From CAYJAQ01 sp964368275 (GTDB lineage Bacteria > Bacillota_I > Bacilli_A > ML615J-28 > CAG-313), in NCBI GenBank assembly GCA_964368275.1, contig CAYJAQ010000061.1, positions 1 to 7,616 of the forward strand: a stretch of DNA of 7,616 nucleotides, written 5' to 3'. The position numbers were made by a program, and so were the translations under genes. The first letter of the stretch is position 1. Every line of letters starts with the position of its first letter. The notes beneath the pieces were generated by a model. It had not been told where the DNA came from, made no database searches, and saw nothing but the letters and a program-made list of their open reading frames with translations. Positions 1 through 5,802 of the stretch are shown here, piece after piece.

Positions 1-16
1 TATTTCTTTCTTCTTT

Positions 17-45
17 ATTATAACAAATAATAATCATTTTGATAA
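17..45 (-). promoter_or_regulatory. Possible divergent promoter leading out of the left edge
   Basis: On the minus strand TATAAT lies at 22-17 and is preceded by TG at 25-24, giving the extended -10 form TGTTATAAT. A weak -35 (TTATCA, 45-40) sits 17 bp upstream. It resembles the extended -10 elements before the leftward genes of this window, so a divergent gene may start just beyond base 1. The DNA is very AT-rich, so a chance match is possible, and no coding sequence for the target is visible. Confidence 0.35.
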
Positions 46-68
46 TTAAAAGAATAAAATAATTTAAT
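39..68 (+). promoter_or_regulatory. Candidate promoter for the phosphodiesterase gene
   Basis: TTGATA (39-44) and TTTAAT (63-68) are each one base from the -35 and -10 consensus and are 18 bp apart, so transcription would begin near 75 and leave a leader of about 45 nt before the start codon. The whole leader is AT-rich, which makes such matches cheap; this is the best rightward candidate I see, not a firm call. Confidence 0.3.
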
Positions 69-121
69 TATTTAGGTATTTTTTTATATATCTTGCGAAA
101 AAAGGAGTTTTATAATATAAT

Positions 122-865
122 ATGGCTATGGAAAAAATTAAACAACCTACCCAAACAAAAATTTTTGCTCATCGTGGTGCCTCTGGACTTGTTGATCATG
201 AAAACACGCTAGAGGCTTTTCAAAAAGCAATGGACGTTGGTTCCGATGGCATTGAACTTGATATCAGAAAAACTAAAGATGAGATCATTATTATTAATCA
301 CAATCCCGATGCTGATGGTATGCTAATCTGTGATTACACTTATGAAGAATTGTGTAACCATACAGCAAAGTTAGGTTACCAAATGCCTACTTTAGAAAGT
401 GTTTTAGCGTTATGTGCTGGTAAAATCTTTTTAGATTTTGAGTTAAAAGAAGGAGGATATGAAGAAAAGATTATTGACACTATAACAAACTATCTAAATA
501 TCAATGATTTCTTTGTTCGTTCTTTTTTTCCAGAAGTAATTAAGAAAATCAAAGAAATTAATCCTTACATTAAAACTGCCCTACTGATCGGCGAACATCT
601 TCCTAAACGTCAATGGTATCGACGCTTTTTCGAGGTTTTTCCAAACTATTATATTAAAAAGACCAGCTGTGATATTATTTCCCCTTTTTATAAACTTCTA
701 CTCTTTGGTTATACCAAGCGAATGCATAAAAAAGGAATCCTAGTAAGTATCTGGACCGTTAATAATCAAGAAGCAATTAAGAAGGCCTTAAAACTGCAAG
801 TTGACTATATCATTACCAATTATCCCGATGTAGCAATCAGATTACGCAATGAAAAGAGTTGTTAA
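122..865 (+). CDS. Glycerophosphodiester phosphodiesterase, cytosolic (GDPD family)
   Basis: Predicted to hydrolyse glycerophosphodiesters (deacylated phospholipid headgroups or related polyol-phosphate esters) to an alcohol and glycerol 3-phosphate. The 247 residues match a complete bacterial GDPD. The AHRGASG motif carries H17 and R18; E27-N28-T29 and the metal-binding pair E45/D47 (in IELDIR) follow; H60 in NHNPD is the second catalytic histidine; FELK (E107, K109) and the late WTVNN (W211) and DYIITNYPD blocks complete the TIM-barrel signature. There is no signal peptide or membrane segment, so it should act in the cytoplasm. AAAGGAG at 101-107 lies 14 nt before ATG 122, rather far, but the next in-frame ATG (128) is farther still. 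It is monocistronic and converges on the kinase-fusion gene. Exact substrate is unknown; family assignment is secure. Confidence 0.93.
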   Translation: MAMEKIKQPTQTKIFAHRGASGLVDHENTLEAFQKAMDVGSDGIELDIRKTKDEIIIINHNPDADGMLICDYTYEELCNHTAKLGYQMPTLESVLALCAGKIFLDFELKEGGYEEKIIDTITNYLNINDFFVRSFFPEVIKKIKEINPYIKTALLIGEHLPKRQWYRRFFEVFPNYYIKKTSCDIISPFYKLLLFGYTKRMHKKGILVSIWTVNNQEAIKKALKLQVDYIITNYPDVAIRLRNEKSC

Positions 866-898
866 TTAGAAATATCTAATTAGCAACTCTATTTTTTT
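855..898. terminator. Convergent (bidirectional) intrinsic terminator containing two stop codons
   Basis: A 16-bp stem (855-870 with 875-890, one T-G wobble) closes on the four-base loop AATA. Rightward it is followed by A and seven T (891-898), a strong terminator for the phosphodiesterase gene. Leftward the hairpin is followed by only four T (complement of 855-852), so it is weaker for the kinase-fusion gene. The stop codons of both genes, TAA at 863-865 and TAG at 878-876, lie inside the stem, and the rightward T-tract encodes lysine and asparagine near the C-terminus of the leftward protein. Confidence 0.9.
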
Positions 899-1937
899 GA
901 TAATCTAAAAACGCTGGTGTTTTAGACCAGTACTGTTCACCCCAGTTAGCAAAGTCCCATTTTTTCATATAGTCATTACATTCATAATCCACATAGTATA
1001 ACAAATTATTCATAACAACAAAGTTCGTGGGAAAATAATCAATATTGGTATTGTTTTGATATAGCAGTTGGCAAGTGACTTCCATTTGTTCTAGATAAAT
1101 TGGCTTCATTAAATCACGTTCAACTAAATCATAGATTGTTGGTCCAACAATATACTCCTTAATGATTGCTTCCTTTTGCTTATCATAATCGAGCATTTTA
1201 GGCATTCTTACCCCAATCTTTGATAAACGATTATAATCATCAATTTCGCTTTGAAATTTATCACCAAATTGATAATACTCACATGGCTCATGATGAATCT
1301 GTTTGTATATTACTAATTCATCGCCAAATCTTGCGAGGAAAGAATACCCACCTTTACCTTTTCCTAAGAGTTTCTTAATAACATATTCCTTGCCATTAAT
1401 ATCAATATGCAACTTGCCATCAAGTAAATCATACGCTTTACACCAACGCAATAATTCAAATGTATGCATTTTATCAACAAGACTAGTGCCTTCGGTAAAC
1501 ATTTTTATTGTTAATTCATCATCTTTTTCAAGTTCTTCTTGAGGTTTTTCGTATATTGATTTTAGTAAAAACTTGCGCATAAGGTTCAGTAAAAACTTGT
1601 CCATCCCTTTTAGTTTATCCCAAATTATACCACCTGGCAAATAAAAGAATGGTGTATCTTGAAGTGAATTAGCAATTGCTAACTCTTCTTCATAGACCTT
1701 GCTGAATTGTTTAGCACCAACTGCCCCAATTGCAATTGTTTCATAATTCTTCTTTATTTTTTCTAAATCAACTAAATGATTAGCTTTAATCCAACTTATG
1801 AAGATTATTTTGTCCCCATGATGAACATTTTGTTTTGCTTCTTTTAGTGTATACATTGGAATGGCAAGTTCGGTTGCAACAATATTTGCATATTCTTTAG
1901 CTAAATCGGTTTTTGAAGAATAGATTATTTTTAGCAT
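876..1937 (-). CDS. Flavodoxin-like / protein-kinase-like fusion protein
   Basis: This 353-residue protein has two parts. Residues 1-130 look like a Flavodoxin_5-type domain: MLKIIYSSKT at the N-terminus and FFYLPGGIIWDKLK (97-110), a block I associate with small clostridial flavodoxin-domain proteins. The FMN phosphate loop is degenerate: after YSSKT the expected G-N-T is D11-L12-A13, so flavin binding is doubtful. After an acidic linker (about 131-150), residues 180-345 form a kinase-like fold: glycine loop LGKGKGGYS (191-199), lysine K212, helix-C glutamate E231, hinge IIKEYIVG (258-265), catalytic loop N298-I299-D300 with N305, and D317 in VDYE replacing DFG. Nucleotide- and metal-binding residues are thus kept, with the usual catalytic-loop His replaced by Asn. 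From memory the kinase half resembles small Bacillota proteins annotated serine/threonine kinase. Substrate unknown; it could phosphorylate a small molecule. Second gene of an operon, 9 nt after the SpoIID-like gene. Confidence 0.8.
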   Translation of the reverse strand: MLKIIYSSKTDLAKEYANIVATELAIPMYTLKEAKQNVHHGDKIIFISWIKANHLVDLEKIKKNYETIAIGAVGAKQFSKVYEEELAIANSLQDTPFFYLPGGIIWDKLKGMDKFLLNLMRKFLLKSIYEKPQEELEKDDELTIKMFTEGTSLVDKMHTFELLRWCKAYDLLDGKLHIDINGKEYVIKKLLGKGKGGYSFLARFGDELVIYKQIHHEPCEYYQFGDKFQSEIDDYNRLSKIGVRMPKMLDYDKQKEAIIKEYIVGPTIYDLVERDLMKPIYLEQMEVTCQLLYQNNTNIDYFPTNFVVMNNLLYYVDYECNDYMKKWDFANWGEQYWSKTPAFLDYQKNRVAN

Positions 1938-1941
1938 GTTT

Positions 1942-1949
1942 CCTCCTTA
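1942..1949 (-). promoter_or_regulatory. Ribosome binding site overlapping the upstream stop codon
   Basis: On the minus strand TAAGGAGG (1949-1942) contains both the TAA stop of the SpoIID-like gene and a near-perfect Shine-Dalgarno, 4 nt before ATG 1937. A ribosome ending the first gene sits on the initiation site of the second, so the two are probably translationally coupled. Confidence 0.8.
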
Positions 1950-3677
1950 CGCAAACATTTCAGCAATGTCTGTTCTTGCTTCATATTTATTTGCTACATT
2001 AACAAAAGTAAGATTAGCATAAAATGTTGATAAAATCGTTTGGTAATCAAGACCACTTTTGCCATAATAGTTGGCGCTATATTGACACATGCCAACGCCA
2101 TGACCGCTACCACCACCATAGAAATGGATGGTATCACCAGTCCACTCTAAAGCGAAAAAGCCTGATGGCAAAATGGAGTCGTTCATTCTGGTGCTTTGAT
2201 ATGTATCCCTGGTATTATTACCATATTCAGAAACAACCGTGCTACCGGCATCTTTTGGACGAATTGTAAAGCGTATATTGTATTGATTGTTGATTCGATA
2301 GGTACCAGTTGATGTTTCAATCACTAAGTGGATTACAATCCCCGAAGTACCTCGTTTTGCCACAAAGATATTATTAATTATACCAATATCCGGCGTAATT
2401 GGCTTGTTAACATATTCATTGTTAACTAGGGTTTCAATATTTCTTGTATCTTTTTTGTACATATTTTGCATATTAACATTTAAGGTATTTCGTAATTGCT
2501 CTTTTGTCATGGCGATATGCCAACGATGATTACTACTTGCACCAGCTGGTGAACTAATAGCAATCTTCTTGAAAAAGGCAAGCATAGCAGTTTCACTAGC
2601 AGTATTGACTATTTGATCAGTTAAATTTTGCCCAATCAAATAAGGGATTTCTTCGATTACATCATCTTCTATCCAGACTTCATTACCGTTTGATGTTAAG
2701 CCACAAGTACCTGAATAATAATAAGCGATAATTGGTTTACCGCCATTATACATAGTAATGCCTTTGGTTGCCAGAACCGCTTGATCAGATCCATTTTGAA
2801 CATTAATATTGTTATATACTTGGCTTGAAACGCTATCATCAACCGAATAGCCATATTGTGCATTTCGACCATTGATTATATCATTAATGGCATATGTGCG
2901 AGCAGCTACAGCCTGCGCTTTTAATGCTTCGCTATTCCAGCTAGCAGGCATTTCAGATGGTACCACTCGACGTAAGTATTCTTCAACTTCAACATCGTTC
3001 GTAACTAAGATGCGTCCATCGACAATTGTGAGTTCAATAGCACCTTGATACTCTGGTACACCTTGAGCACGACTAATGCTCGGTATTCTAATAAGATCAG
3101 TTGAAGTGAAAATTAGGCGTTTTTTAGATGTTAATATTACTTCATTATTGCATGATACTTGCATTTCGCCATCAATAATCTCAATAATGATAAGCGATTC
3201 TTTCCTAATAGAATTGCTGCTTATCGCATCAAATTCCGAAACACTAACATCACCTACTGAATATAATTTAACTTGATCATGATATATTGTGCTGCTATTT
3301 GCAATATCATTAATTGACTTTCTAATCGCAACTCTAATATTCCGATACCCTGCATCACCATCTACAATTAATCTGGTTATGTGATTGTCAACCACTTTAG
3401 CATAAAGATTAGTCATTCCCAAAAATAAGTCATTTATGGAGATTTTTTGAAGTTCTCCACTCACCATTTTTTCAACAGTTGCATCATTTCTAAGGCTAGT
3501 TGCTGGGCAATTTCGTATTTCTAAATAGTTAGTTTCCCTGTTCAAAACTAACAACTCCCCATGATAATATGTCACATTTTCTGGTTCTTTTTGTGGTAAT
3601 TCTTCTGGTAAATCATTGCATCCACATGTGGTAAAAAGCATTACTACTAAAATAAATACGATTGAAAATTTTCGCAT
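1947..3677 (-). CDS. SpoIID/LytB-domain protein, predicted exported lipoprotein
   Basis: Predicted cell-surface peptidoglycan enzyme; SpoIID proteins are lytic transglycosylases that cleave glycan strands lacking stem peptides. The N-terminus has MRK, a hydrophobic stretch (4-17) and Cys 18/20 in FTTCGCND; G19-C20 is the likelier lipidation site, though the lipobox is not canonical. Core motifs are complete: VPSEMP (E242, equivalent to the catalytic Glu of SpoIID), ALKAQAVAARTYA (251-263), YYYSGTCG (319-326), and GHGVGMCQYSA (525-535). At 576 residues it is far longer than sporulation SpoIID (about 340): there is an extra N-terminal region (about 35-200) and a long segment (about 345-520) before the GHGVG block, including RWHIAMTKEQL. 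C325 and C531 sit within conserved blocks. AGAGGTGAT (3689-3681) precedes ATG 3677. Its operon partner is a kinase-like protein rather than a sporulation gene, so a vegetative wall role is as likely as engulfment. Confidence 0.87.
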   Translation of the reverse strand: MRKFSIVFILVVMLFTTCGCNDLPEELPQKEPENVTYYHGELLVLNRETNYLEIRNCPATSLRNDATVEKMVSGELQKISINDLFLGMTNLYAKVVDNHITRLIVDGDAGYRNIRVAIRKSINDIANSSTIYHDQVKLYSVGDVSVSEFDAISSNSIRKESLIIIEIIDGEMQVSCNNEVILTSKKRLIFTSTDLIRIPSISRAQGVPEYQGAIELTIVDGRILVTNDVEVEEYLRRVVPSEMPASWNSEALKAQAVAARTYAINDIINGRNAQYGYSVDDSVSSQVYNNINVQNGSDQAVLATKGITMYNGGKPIIAYYYSGTCGLTSNGNEVWIEDDVIEEIPYLIGQNLTDQIVNTASETAMLAFFKKIAISSPAGASSNHRWHIAMTKEQLRNTLNVNMQNMYKKDTRNIETLVNNEYVNKPITPDIGIINNIFVAKRGTSGIVIHLVIETSTGTYRINNQYNIRFTIRPKDAGSTVVSEYGNNTRDTYQSTRMNDSILPSGFFALEWTGDTIHFYGGGSGHGVGMCQYSANYYGKSGLDYQTILSTFYANLTFVNVANKYEARTDIAEMFA

Positions 3678-3696
3678 ACTATCACCTCTATATATT

Positions 3697-3705
3697 ATTG
3701 TATCA
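3697..3705 (-). promoter_or_regulatory. Extended -10 promoter of the SpoIID-like/kinase operon
   Basis: TGATACAAT on the minus strand (3705-3697) matches the extended -10 form with one change in the hexamer. No good -35 is visible, which extended -10 promoters tolerate. Transcription would begin near 3690, leaving a leader of only about 13 nt that starts almost at the Shine-Dalgarno; this tight spacing lowers confidence. Confidence 0.5.
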
Positions 3706-3735
3706 TATGTAACTTAAAATAGCATTAAAATAGTT

Positions 3736-3759
3736 AAAAACGCCACTTTTGTAGCGTTT
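3736..3759 (-). terminator. Intrinsic terminator of the CofE-like gene
   Basis: Read leftward, AAACGCTAC pairs with GTGGCGTTT (9 bp including one T-G wobble, loop AAAA) and runs into five T (3740-3736). It begins 25 nt after the stop codon of the CofE-like gene and about 30 bp before the promoter of the SpoIID-like operon, so it separates the two units. The reverse reading has an A-C mismatch in place of the wobble and no long T-tract, so it is directional. Confidence 0.8.
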
Positions 3760-3784
3760 AATTGCATTAATATTAAAATGATTA

Positions 3785-4969
3785 TTAGCGATTAGAAAAA
3801 TTATTGAAGTAGTTTTGCACAACAATAATCGGCGTTCCTTTGTCACCACTGCCAGATGTTAAGTCACAAAGTGAACCAATTAGGTCACTTAAGCGACGTG
3901 GAGTAGTACCTTCTGAAGACATATGAGCTTTCAATTCTTTTTCTTTTTGTTTTATTTTTTCTATCATAGCACGTTCTAGCATATCACCTTTTAAATTAGC
4001 AAGTTCATTATCGGCTAGATATTTAAGTTTTAGTTCATTAGGAAGGCCGATAAGTCCACTAGTGTAAGCAACACCAACAACCGGATCAGCTAGTTCCCAA
4101 ATTTTTCCAACGGGATCTTTAAATGCTCCATCGCCATAGACCATTACTTCTAAATCAATCCCAGTTCTTTTTTTCATTTCAGCTTGCACTAGGGTAACAA
4201 TTTTCTCAGCATTACGTGGAAATAATTTTACTTTTTCTTCCGTAGCTTTATTTGAACCTAATAGACCATATGTAGGTTGGTTACCGCTACCATTTACTGG
4301 TTGGTTCATAATATCACACAAAGTTAATACTAACTTTGCGCCTGCTTTTTTAAGCCGGTTCTTAGAACGATCACGTGAGTGAATATCAGCACATATTACA
4401 GTGTCGGTGTATTTTAAAATTGCTTCAGGGTGATTTGCGAAAATAATTTCAGCCTCGGCACCTTCTTCTTCAATTAGTGATTTATAATAGTCAACATAGT
4501 CAATTCCAGTGAAAAGATGTTTTTGTGAACCAAAATGTTTACGATAATCTTCTAATGATAATACATCGCTATAAGGATTTACACTGCTATCATCTAAAGC
4601 ATCTAAACTAATTAGGTGATTCCCAACTTCATCTGATGGATAGCTGAGCATTAAAACGATCTTTTTAGAACCTCTAGCAATACCACGTAAGCAAATTGCA
4701 AAGCGATTACGACTTAAAATCGGGAAAATTACGCCCACTGTCTCGCCGCCTAATTTTGTTTTTACATCTTGAGCAATGTCATCAACGGTAGCATAGTTAC
4801 CATCTGCCCGTGCAACAATTGCTTCAGTCATCGCGATTACATCACGATTATGTAGTTCAAATTGATCATTTTGCATCGCTTTCTCAACTGAATCACAAAC
4901 GATTTTAACGATATCATCCCCCTGTTTAATAATTGGTGCTAAAATACCTCTCGAAATTGTTCCTGCCAT
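3785..4969 (-). CDS. CofE-like protein (F420-0:gamma-glutamyl ligase family), function unassigned
   Basis: The 394 residues match the Bacillota branch of the F420-0:L-glutamate ligase family. N-terminal ISRGILAPIIKQGDD and DVIAMTEAIVARADGNY (43-59) correspond to the GDD and 'vvSKaEG' blocks of CofE; YGDGAFKDPVG (278-288) aligns with the DTxGRP region, and the C-terminus has TTPRRLSDLIGSLCDLTSGS (355-374) and GTPIIVVQNYF. CofE itself is about 250 residues, so this branch carries roughly 140 extra. In archaea and actinobacteria the family adds glutamate to coenzyme F420; low-GC Bacillota generally lack F420, and related chlamydial proteins have been tied to folate polyglutamylation, so a GTP- or ATP-driven glutamyl ligation is plausible but unproven. 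Start: ATG 4969 with AAAGGAGG 7 nt upstream. An in-frame TTG at 4993 would place that ribosome site inside the gene and is rejected. Monocistronic, with its own promoter and terminator. Confidence 0.85.
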   Translation of the reverse strand: MAGTISRGILAPIIKQGDDIVKIVCDSVEKAMQNDQFELHNRDVIAMTEAIVARADGNYATVDDIAQDVKTKLGGETVGVIFPILSRNRFAICLRGIARGSKKIVLMLSYPSDEVGNHLISLDALDDSSVNPYSDVLSLEDYRKHFGSQKHLFTGIDYVDYYKSLIEEEGAEAEIIFANHPEAILKYTDTVICADIHSRDRSKNRLKKAGAKLVLTLCDIMNQPVNGSGNQPTYGLLGSNKATEEKVKLFPRNAEKIVTLVQAEMKKRTGIDLEVMVYGDGAFKDPVGKIWELADPVVGVAYTSGLIGLPNELKLKYLADNELANLKGDMLERAMIEKIKQKEKELKAHMSSEGTTPRRLSDLIGSLCDLTSGSGDKGTPIIVVQNYFNNFSNR

Positions 4970-4976
4970 TTGGGTG

Positions 4977-4984
4977 CCTCCTTT
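4977..4984 (-). promoter_or_regulatory. Ribosome binding site fixing the CofE-like start
   Basis: AAAGGAGG on the minus strand (4984-4977) is 7 nt from ATG 4969, ideal spacing. The reading frame stays open upstream to a TTG at 4993, but this site would then fall within codons 4-6, so 4969 is the start. Confidence 0.85.
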
Positions 4985-5007
4985 AATTTTCAAAAAACAT
5001 ATTAACT

Positions 5008-5036
5008 ATTATATCACAATTGTGAAACTATGACTA
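5008..5036 (-). promoter_or_regulatory. Promoter of the CofE-like gene with a palindromic operator candidate
   Basis: On the minus strand TATAAT (5013-5008) preceded by TG (5016-5015) makes a perfect extended -10; TAGTCA (5036-5031), four of six to consensus, is 17 bp upstream. The perfect 12-bp palindrome TCACAATTGTGA (5014-5025) lies in the spacer and includes the TG of the extended -10, so a repressor bound there would block RNA polymerase. Transcription should begin near 5001, giving a leader of about 30 nt. I cannot name the regulator; the half-sites TTGTGA/TCACAA recall Rex boxes, but here they abut and are in the opposite order. Confidence 0.6.
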
Positions 5037-5049
5037 TTATTTTGCTTAT

Positions 5050-5079
5050 AAAAATAGAAGTGATAACACTTCTATTTTT
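5050..5079 (-). terminator. Intrinsic terminator overlapping the end of the four-helix membrane protein gene
   Basis: A 13-bp stem (5050-5062 with 5067-5079), loop ATAA, mostly A-T with a GAAGTG core. Read leftward the right half of the stem ends in TTTTTAT. The TAG stop (5074-5072) and the last two lysine codons of the membrane protein lie inside the stem. Rightward it is also followed by TTTTTT within the stem end, but no rightward gene needs it. Confidence 0.8.
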
Positions 5080-5560
5080 TTACGAATGGTTTTGCTAGAG
5101 CCAAGAAACCAGCAATTATTGAACAGATGCCCGAAATAATAGTTCCTACTGCTAAGCCACCTTTTATTTTGTAACTGCCAGATCCTACAAATGTATCATA
5201 ATATACTTTTGTATAGCTTGGTAAGGCAAATACAAGGATTGCTGAAATAACAAATACTAATGCGCAGACTAATGCAACTAATCCACCATTTTTCTTCATT
5301 GGCACAACCATCGCAATTCCAGCAAATAGTGGCATAAAGAATGCCAAGAATCCTAAAATACTAAACTTGAATTCAGTAGTTTGACCAAGTAAGGTAAATG
5401 ATGAACCAAAAACAACATCAGTACCTAAATAGTATAAATCTTCGCCGTCAGAAACAGCATTTAAGAATATCATCGCAAAAGCAGCTATTCCAAAGAATAA
5501 TACTAAAAATCCCCAATAATTAGCAATTTGTTTTGTCACTTTTTTTCTTTTTTTACTCAT
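5072..5560 (-). CDS. Small four-helix membrane protein, unrecognised
   Basis: I do not recognise this 162-residue protein. It begins with a very basic segment (MSKKRKKVTKQ), then has four hydrophobic helices at about 16-36, 66-86, 92-113 and 134-156, and ends in VKK. The basic start and the KK/NG turn between helices 2 and 3 (89-93) suggest both termini and that turn are cytoplasmic, leaving two outside loops (37-65, containing DGEDLYYLGTDVV, and 114-133, with several Tyr and Gly). Glycine- and alanine-rich helices suggest tight packing. There are no catalytic motifs or conserved charged residues within the helices to suggest a transporter. AAGGAGA (5572-5566) precedes ATG 5560. It is monocistronic, with its own extended -10 promoter and a terminator overlapping its last codons. 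Compositionally like its neighbours. Confidence 0.82.
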   Translation of the reverse strand: MSKKRKKVTKQIANYWGFLVLFFGIAAFAMIFLNAVSDGEDLYYLGTDVVFGSSFTLLGQTTEFKFSILGFLAFFMPLFAGIAMVVPMKKNGGLVALVCALVFVISAILVFALPSYTKVYYDTFVGSGSYKIKGGLAVGTIISGICSIIAGFLALAKPFVKK

Positions 5561-5587
5561 ATTAATCTCCTTGTCTAAATATATCTT

Positions 5588-5614
5588 ATTATATCATATT
5601 CAATTCTTTTACAA
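5588..5614 (-). promoter_or_regulatory. Promoter of the four-helix membrane protein gene
   Basis: TGATATAAT on the minus strand (5596-5588) is a perfect extended -10 element. TTGTAA (5614-5609), four of six to the -35 consensus, is 15 bp upstream, slightly short. Transcription would begin near 5581, just ahead of the Shine-Dalgarno at 5572. Confidence 0.6.
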
Positions 5615-5802
5615 AACTAAAATGATTATTTGATTTTGTTCTTATTAGTTATGCTGAATAACACGATTACATGCATCAATGTGCAACATTTGATGAGGCG
5701 AGAAAGGTATTAGATATTCTTTGCCCTTTTCAGATGTAGTTTGATGTTATTTACTTTCAAATAAATGAAATAATCTAAGGCAATATTCTTTCTGGTTCGC
5801 GT
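5615..5802. other. Gap without an intact gene, coding-like composition, small hairpin
   Basis: Between the diguanylate cyclase stop and the next promoter no intact gene is visible. Base composition changes inside it: about 18% GC over 5561-5640 but about 33% over 5651-5800, close to the flanking genes. A minus-strand frame is open for 33 codons (5746-5648) without a start codon at its head, and the same frame continues upstream past one TAA (5749-5747) to about 5806. A small hairpin at 5674-5695 pairs CATCAATGT with ACATTTGATG (one bulged T, loop GCA). A gene remnant or a small RNA are both possible; I recognise neither. Confidence 0.35.

Noticed and set aside
1303..1542. Rightward open frame of 79 codons
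   Set aside because: Antisense to the kinase-fusion gene, whose frame has clear domain motifs; the antisense product is Ser/Pro-rich and low in complexity and lacks a ribosome site.
2024..2269. Rightward open frame of 81 codons rich in His, Trp and Tyr
   Set aside because: Antisense to the GHGVG-containing end of the SpoIID-like gene; its odd composition is that expected from the reverse of a Gly/Tyr-rich coding region.
3076..3276. Rightward open frame of 66 codons
   Set aside because: Antisense shadow of the SpoIID-like gene with no ribosome site.
4970..4993. TTG at 4993 as start of the CofE-like gene
   Set aside because: It would bury the AAAGGAGG ribosome site inside the coding sequence; ATG 4969 has ideal spacing to that site.
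5651..5713. Rightward mini-ORF of 20 codons starting at ATG 5651
   Set aside because: No ribosome site, no similarity I can recognise, and a length expected by chance.
5751..5773. Hairpin after the diguanylate cyclase gene as a terminator
   Set aside because: The stem is only about eight A-T-rich pairs with a bulge and is not followed by a T-tract in either direction.
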